Shown here piece by piece: positions 59,105 through 64,000 of a stretch of DNA of 64,000 nt. A model generated the notes under the pieces. It worked only from the letters and a program-made list of their open reading frames with translations. It made no database searches and had not been told where the DNA came from. A program made the translations under genes and the position numbers. This DNA is from Limnoperna fortunei. Lineage: Eukaryota > Mollusca > Bivalvia > Mytilida > Modiolidae. How positions within the stretch are numbered: position 1 is the first letter of the stretch; every line of letters starts with the position of its first letter. The DNA lies in the NCBI GenBank assembly GCA_944474755.1, contig OX104124.1, positions 5,420,437-5,484,436 of the forward strand, given 5' to 3'.

Positions 59105-61028
59105 ATGATCGCCGTTTAACAAAAAGAAGAAATACATAGCTTCTAAAATTATTTCCCGTTTACTACGATAATGTCTAGTTTAATTTTCTCCTATAAAAGT
59201 TTACATCCGTAAAGTGCATGGTGGCGGCAATTGCGTTGTCAATAGCCCTACGCCAGTTTTTTAATTGCCTTATAATTTTGAATTCGGTATATTGTTGTCA
59301 AAATGAATGACAAAATCAAACTAAATCTGTTAGAAAATTGTTAGAAAAACAATTTCACATGGCCTGTTTTGTGGAAGTGATCTAGCTAAACGTTGTATTA
59401 CTGGCTGTTTAGCATTAAAGTTATCCGAATGTGAGGTGTGGCATGTTAGTTGTTATCGTTTATGTAATCGTTTGTATATGCTTGTCTTTCATTTTATATT
59501 CTATTTTATAGACATTTGTACGTTTTAATTGCTTATATTTTTTTATTTAATGAACTCTGATTCAAAACCGTATGATTTTAAATTATGTGACAGGTCTACC
59601 CAGTACCATTTTATAATTATGTCATTTTATTTATGTATTAGTTTGTTTTCAGACAAAACGTTCATTTAAATTCTTTTTTTATCACCACAAATGTTAATAT
59701 AAGACATCACGTTTTTTGTTCGAAGAGAAACCAAAATCTATTAATTCCGACTAAAAATACGAAACGTTTTATTAAAGACCGATATTATAACAGTATTGTT
59801 GTCAAAACCTCTTTTTTGCTAAATTAAAAAATGTACATTTGTGAAAATTGTTGTAATTTTTTTTTCAATTTTTGCTTGATACATATTTTTATTTGACAAA
59901 GATTTCTAGATGTATGCACAAACTGTAACACGATGATTAATTTTATCCTAATGTCCGTCAATCAACATTCAAAGAACAAGACTAAATAACCTTTAAACGT
60001 TTATCTGTCTTAATAATCAAAATACATTGTGATTTTTTCTTTTCCAATAATATTTAAACACCATAAAAAGAAATTGCAAAACCTTTTGTCAGAACTGTTG
60101 TCACGCTGAATAAAAAATGCAGCAATTTGTTTCTTGCAAAATAGATTTAATGTGTTTCTATATTTTCGTATTTACTATTGCTTCAATTATTATGAATAGT
60201 ACTTATAAAGAGCGAGGATTTGTTAATACGATTAAGATTTTGTTTTCTTTTTTCACACATTTGTTTGAGTATAAAGCCTAAATTCTTATAATTTGAGAAA
60301 GCAGCTAAAGCATATGCCAATATCACCGTAGGCCTACACATGTTTGTTCAAATTGAATATTTCAATGAGATGTTTATACGCGACAATATGTTCCCTAGCA
60401 AAATTCACAGCTCCCATATCGCTATAAGTAGCGTTAACAACAGTTCAATCATATTAACTGATAACCATTATTTACGCATTTAATTATTTCAAATAATTGT
60501 CAAACACTTTTTGATAAAACACGTCTCATATTAGCGGATGTTGATGTAAGTCGAAGCCAACTTTAATTACAAAAATAAATAAATAAATATATGAAACATT
60601 GCTGTTATTTTATCATCATATTTCGGGTAATCAGTTCCACTATGGGACTAATTCTATTACTTGTTTTCAATAACAATATATTTGTTGCTGTCTTTCGTAA
60701 ATCTTTCCAAAAAAAATCAATGACCTAATTGTTTTAGTTGTGTTTACATTTCTTAACTTTTTAATGTGGGCACAAATCAGGTTAAAGCAAAATATGTCAT
60801 ATAAAGCATATTCAACATCCACAAGGTAAATGTGAATGGCGTTTTTAGTTTATGTTTTTGGACATAATTCAGTTATTAAATGCGTAACTTCTATAAAATA
60901 ACTTTCCTCTGTTTGTACAACGTATAACTTTAGTCTATTACTTACCGCTGCTTGAATTATTTCAGTTAACGTCACCATTTACTACAAATTTATGTAAATA
61001 TAAATGTTATGTATGTTGTAATACTTAC

Positions 61029-61100
61029 AGTATTTGCAGGTTCGCAAGTCCAATGAAGCTCCCTCTGTCGATAGAAGTAATTTGGTTATCAAACAGATAC
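61029..61100 (-). CDS. Leucine-rich repeat exon, type Y, second copy
   Basis: Minus strand: CTTTACAG / 72 nt / GTAAGTATT, phase 2 to phase 2. Encodes YLFDNQITSID, RGSF, then LANLQIL. Compared with 18931-19002 there are several amino-acid changes (YG to FD, S to G, E to A), none of them at the consensus L, N, I or F positions of the LRR, and no stop or splice change. That pattern hints at coding constraint, but there are too few sites to prove it. Confidence 0.88.
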
Positions 61101-62169
61101 CTGTAAAGAAATAACACAATGCTATTGTTTGTAGTATTATAAACACAATTGAAACTACTTATAAGTTAAATTTATATTATTAATAATAATTTTATTATTT
61201 ACAAAGCAACTGAAAAATAGCTGAGTGTGCAAAATATGTAATAATACGAAAAGAAAGTATTCTTGGAAAACAGTACATATAACTTAAAGTTCATGACTCT
61301 ACTGCCAATTAATTGGTTTTGTTTGTATGAAAAGTTATTAACTTGAGCAAAAACGCGCGCAATTTTTCTAACCAACTTTTCGCCAATGTTCATAAAACTG
61401 CTTTTAACATCTTGTTCCATATCCAACGATGGGCACATTACACTCAGACCATTAGTGCCTGCTAATAGTACTTGAGACAAGTCTTCCTGTTGCCCATGTA
61501 ACAATATACGCAAATATATCAATGACTATTTCGTGATGCTTTGATGCGCGCAAATTTCCGAGTAAAATGCAAACAGTGAATTGTGAATTGCATTTAACAC
61601 AGAGAGCAGAGTCTTCTTGCAGAGAAGAAGTCAGTGTCGTAACTAGAAAATACATGTTAGAATGTTCTGTTGTGGTTTTGAAAGCTGACCATGAATGAAC
61701 AACACCATTTGGGAAACTCGTATGAATCTCACAAAGTCACTATCGTTCTCATTCTGCCTTAGATGTTAACAGATACTTAACTATTCGATTCCATTTGGTA
61801 TTTTGGTAGGAAATTGCTGAATCACAGTTTATTTCTCTAAGTAATTGTCAAGTTTATAACTTTTAAACAATCTGGAAATATGAGGAATAAAACCATTCTT
61901 TTCTTGTTTTTTACAGGAATACTCTTAAAGAAGGGTAAAATAATCTTGGTGATATAAGAAGTGTTTAAAGTTGTCAGGTTTTGTTAAAAAGACATTAGTT
62001 TTTTTCCGTCAACTTCAAAGTAATATCAAATAGTTCACGTAGGCTTTCCACATTATCAGGTCAAGTAGATGTTCGAAGACCCTGAATACTTTTTACTGAA
62101 TATTGGTGCCTTTTACTCAGAGCAACACAGTCGTCAGTAGTTAGAGTAGATCGGAAATCACTTCCATAT

Positions 62170-62418
62170 ATTGTTTTTTGTTTGTTTGATGCTATTTAAC
62201 GCCACTTTTAGCATTTCTTCAGCTATATCATGTCGTCCAGTTTTTAGTGGCAGGAGGAAGCCAGAGTACCCGAAGAAAACCCTGGACATGCGGCAGGAAA
62301 ACTGGCAATCATTGTCAATTAAGATTGGAGTCAAGTAAATCCTGCCTGCAATAGGAATCGAACCCGCAATCTGAGTGTTGACAGACCACGTGATCACTGG
62401 AAGACAAAGTACCTTTAG
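62170..62418 (-). mobile_element. tRNA-derived SINE (minus strand), second copy
   Basis: Equivalent of 20118-20367 in block C copy 2. B box GGGTTCGATTCCT is kept on the minus strand. Same truncated head, so a single ancestral insertion. Confidence 0.85.
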
Positions 62419-62814
62419 GTATCCATGTGATCTTATTTGGTGTCCCGGACGTCTTTTGTGTTTTAATGGAGCAGACGTCGGTTATGTTCGGCAAACAACG
62501 GAAATAATATTTGAGTAACTAACTTTATTGGCTCAAAACTCTTAACATTGACCAGAATTAAAACACTATATTTAATTGTATCATTAATTAGCAATATAAT
62601 TATTTTACAAAGCCGTATTTCTTTGTCAAAAAAAAATAACGGAAACTTTGATTATGGGTCGGATACCTTACCATTCGGCCACCGCGACTTCCCTCCCCCA
62701 ACTTCCAAATAAAGTAGCTGTCAATTCAACCTTTTGTTATATGTTCATAAGGGCAAGTCGTGTTCAAACTTCTTTCACTATGTCTAATTTTGCTTTCTTT
62801 GCACATTCGGCTGG

Positions 62815-64000
62815 TCATTAACGTAATTTCAATGTATATTTTAAAAGAAACTATTCGGGTTTTCTTGTCACCTCGCTTCCTTACAAACGAAAAATCTATT
62901 ATTGCGTCATTTGCACTTTTGAACCACTGAATTGAAACTTTCCTACTAGTGTAACACTTGTAGCATACCTCCAGAAGCTTCTGTAATGTTTTCGAGCCGA
63001 TTGCTAATAGCGCAATTATCAAACGCTGGATTGCCAAAAATAATATTTCTGTGTTCTATGCCACAACATGATGACTCTAGTTTATTAGGTAATTCATGAA
63101 GTAAAGTTTATATAAGAAGGCAGACAAAACTGTGTCTTGATGAACACCTTGTATAACTTGGAACCACACTGATTAAGCACCTTTCATCAACACAGCACTT
63201 TCAATGGTTAATCAGAAGTTGAATAATTCTTTTTAATACCAAGTGTTATAAGTTTACAAATAAGACCAGTGTGCCAAATAGTATTAAACGCTTGTTTGAT
63301 ATCTAAGAAAGCTCTAAATACTTCGGAGTTGTATCCAACGACAGACCACACAACTTCAGATAATGCGAATGAGGATAACACAGCTACTATTTCATTGTTT
63401 ATATATTCGCGGATTTCCTTTACTTTATGCATGCGTTCATATCGGCATTTTTTAATACATATTCCAACTAACGGCATCATGTTTTGCAACTGCCAGATAT
63501 AACGAAATGAAAACGTCGTAGCATCGTAGCATGAATAATCCAGCTTCCAAATTGTTAGCTCGCGTATACTACCTATACTACGTCTAGCGACCATATTAAA
63601 ATTTGCTAGATGCTCAGATGTCCACTGTTAACCAAGGTTTGTACATAAAACATTCTGCCTTTCGATATGTCATTTGATCCGGTTTGAAATATAAATGTGC
63701 TTGGTTTTTTGTGGCTTTTGAATAATTTGAGAATCTCAACATGGTCTAAATTACATACTACTCTCAAAGACAATAAAGATTCTGGATAGACGTTGTCGCT
63801 CGACAAACTGAACTCTTGGTCAATATATTTCCAAGATTTGAAGGTATTGGAAAAAGGAATAGAATTCAAATAGTGTGTAAAAGAATTACAACTACCAAGT
63901 CATCTGCAAGTCATCGAGTTCTTTACGTAAAGATACGTCAAAGGGAGTGTTACTACCTCAAAAAGCTTTATTGTTAAATGTTTAATTGACATTTTTTATT
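62815..64000 (-). pseudogene. LINE reverse transcriptase remnant, runs off the window
   Basis: The best LINE copy here. On the minus strand 63869-63606 reads 'FKSWKYIDQEFSLSSDNVYP' and 'DHVEILKLFKSHKK'. Then 63594-63208 contains 'YNSEVFRAFLDIKQAFNTIW', which is RT motif A (F-x-D-x-x-x-A-F) of non-LTR elements with its catalytic Asp. Downstream motifs (the DD box) are not readable. Frames are interrupted. Confidence 0.6.

Larger units (their letters stand above)
49597..64000. repeat. Block C, copy 2 (runs off the window)
   Basis: Collinear with 3735-21995 but shorter because it lacks several inserts and has lost the equivalent of 14545-16272. Identity looks high over most of its length, with scattered small indels. 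Type-N and type-Y LRR exons are both kept. Parts not listed separately (51140-51700, 52330-53440, 56270-57070, 57680-58420, 59110-61020, 61101-62160) are A+T-rich with no supported gene. Confidence 0.8.

Overview
The window looks like non-model invertebrate nuclear DNA, most likely a lophotrochozoan and probably a bivalve mollusc. I infer this from the high A+T content, short exons with GT-AG splice sites and long introns, tRNA-derived SINEs whose 3' tail ends in (CAAA)n, hammerhead-ribozyme-like repeats, and many decayed metazoan retroelements. There is no sign of prokaryotic operons. Almost all open reading frames above 60 codons are chance frames or transposon debris.

The window is built from a repeated local block. 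I name its parts A (retroelement-rich spacer), B, C (the long intron-rich core), D and X. Left to right the order is A (1-2010), B (2090-3835), C (3735-21995), D (22315-24150), A (24150-26520), a gypsy-type retroelement (26530-29160), X with inserts (29195-31560), B (31700-33965), D (34095-36150), A (36150-38545), X (38660-39720), a tyrosine-recombinase element (39884-42340), part of B (42335-42905), an inverted hairpin element, a very recent 3.4-kb tandem duplication (43873-51128), and a second copy of C (about 49597 to the window end). The copies differ by clean transposon insertions, so several insertions can be read against their empty sites.

The main biological signal is a minus-strand gene family made of tiny exons. 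Five exons (61029-61100, 50126-50197, 46338-46409, 18931-19002, 4122-4193) are each exactly 72 nt, lie between an AG acceptor and a GTAAG donor, begin and end in phase 2, and encode one 24-residue leucine-rich repeat (LRR). Weaker candidates fit the same gene: an LRR N-terminal cap exon at 23252-23373 (decayed copy at 35377-35500), an LRR C-terminal cap exon at 31053-31154 (copy with a stop at 39216-39317), and a CUB-like exon at 29195-29474. On the minus strand the order within a block is N-cap, LRR, LRR, C-cap, CUB-like. I infer a birth-and-death cluster of secreted or membrane LRR genes. None of the blocks is visibly complete by itself.

The rest is mobile DNA: fragments of one non-LTR/Penelope-like reverse transcriptase family in both orientations, a frameshifted gypsy pol, a gag-like pseudogene, LINE remnants, at least two SINE families (one carrying a hammerhead-like motif), and several non-autonomous DNA elements with terminal or long inverted repeats. 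Part of the duplication could be uncollapsed haplotypes in the assembly rather than real tandem copies; this needs long-read support.
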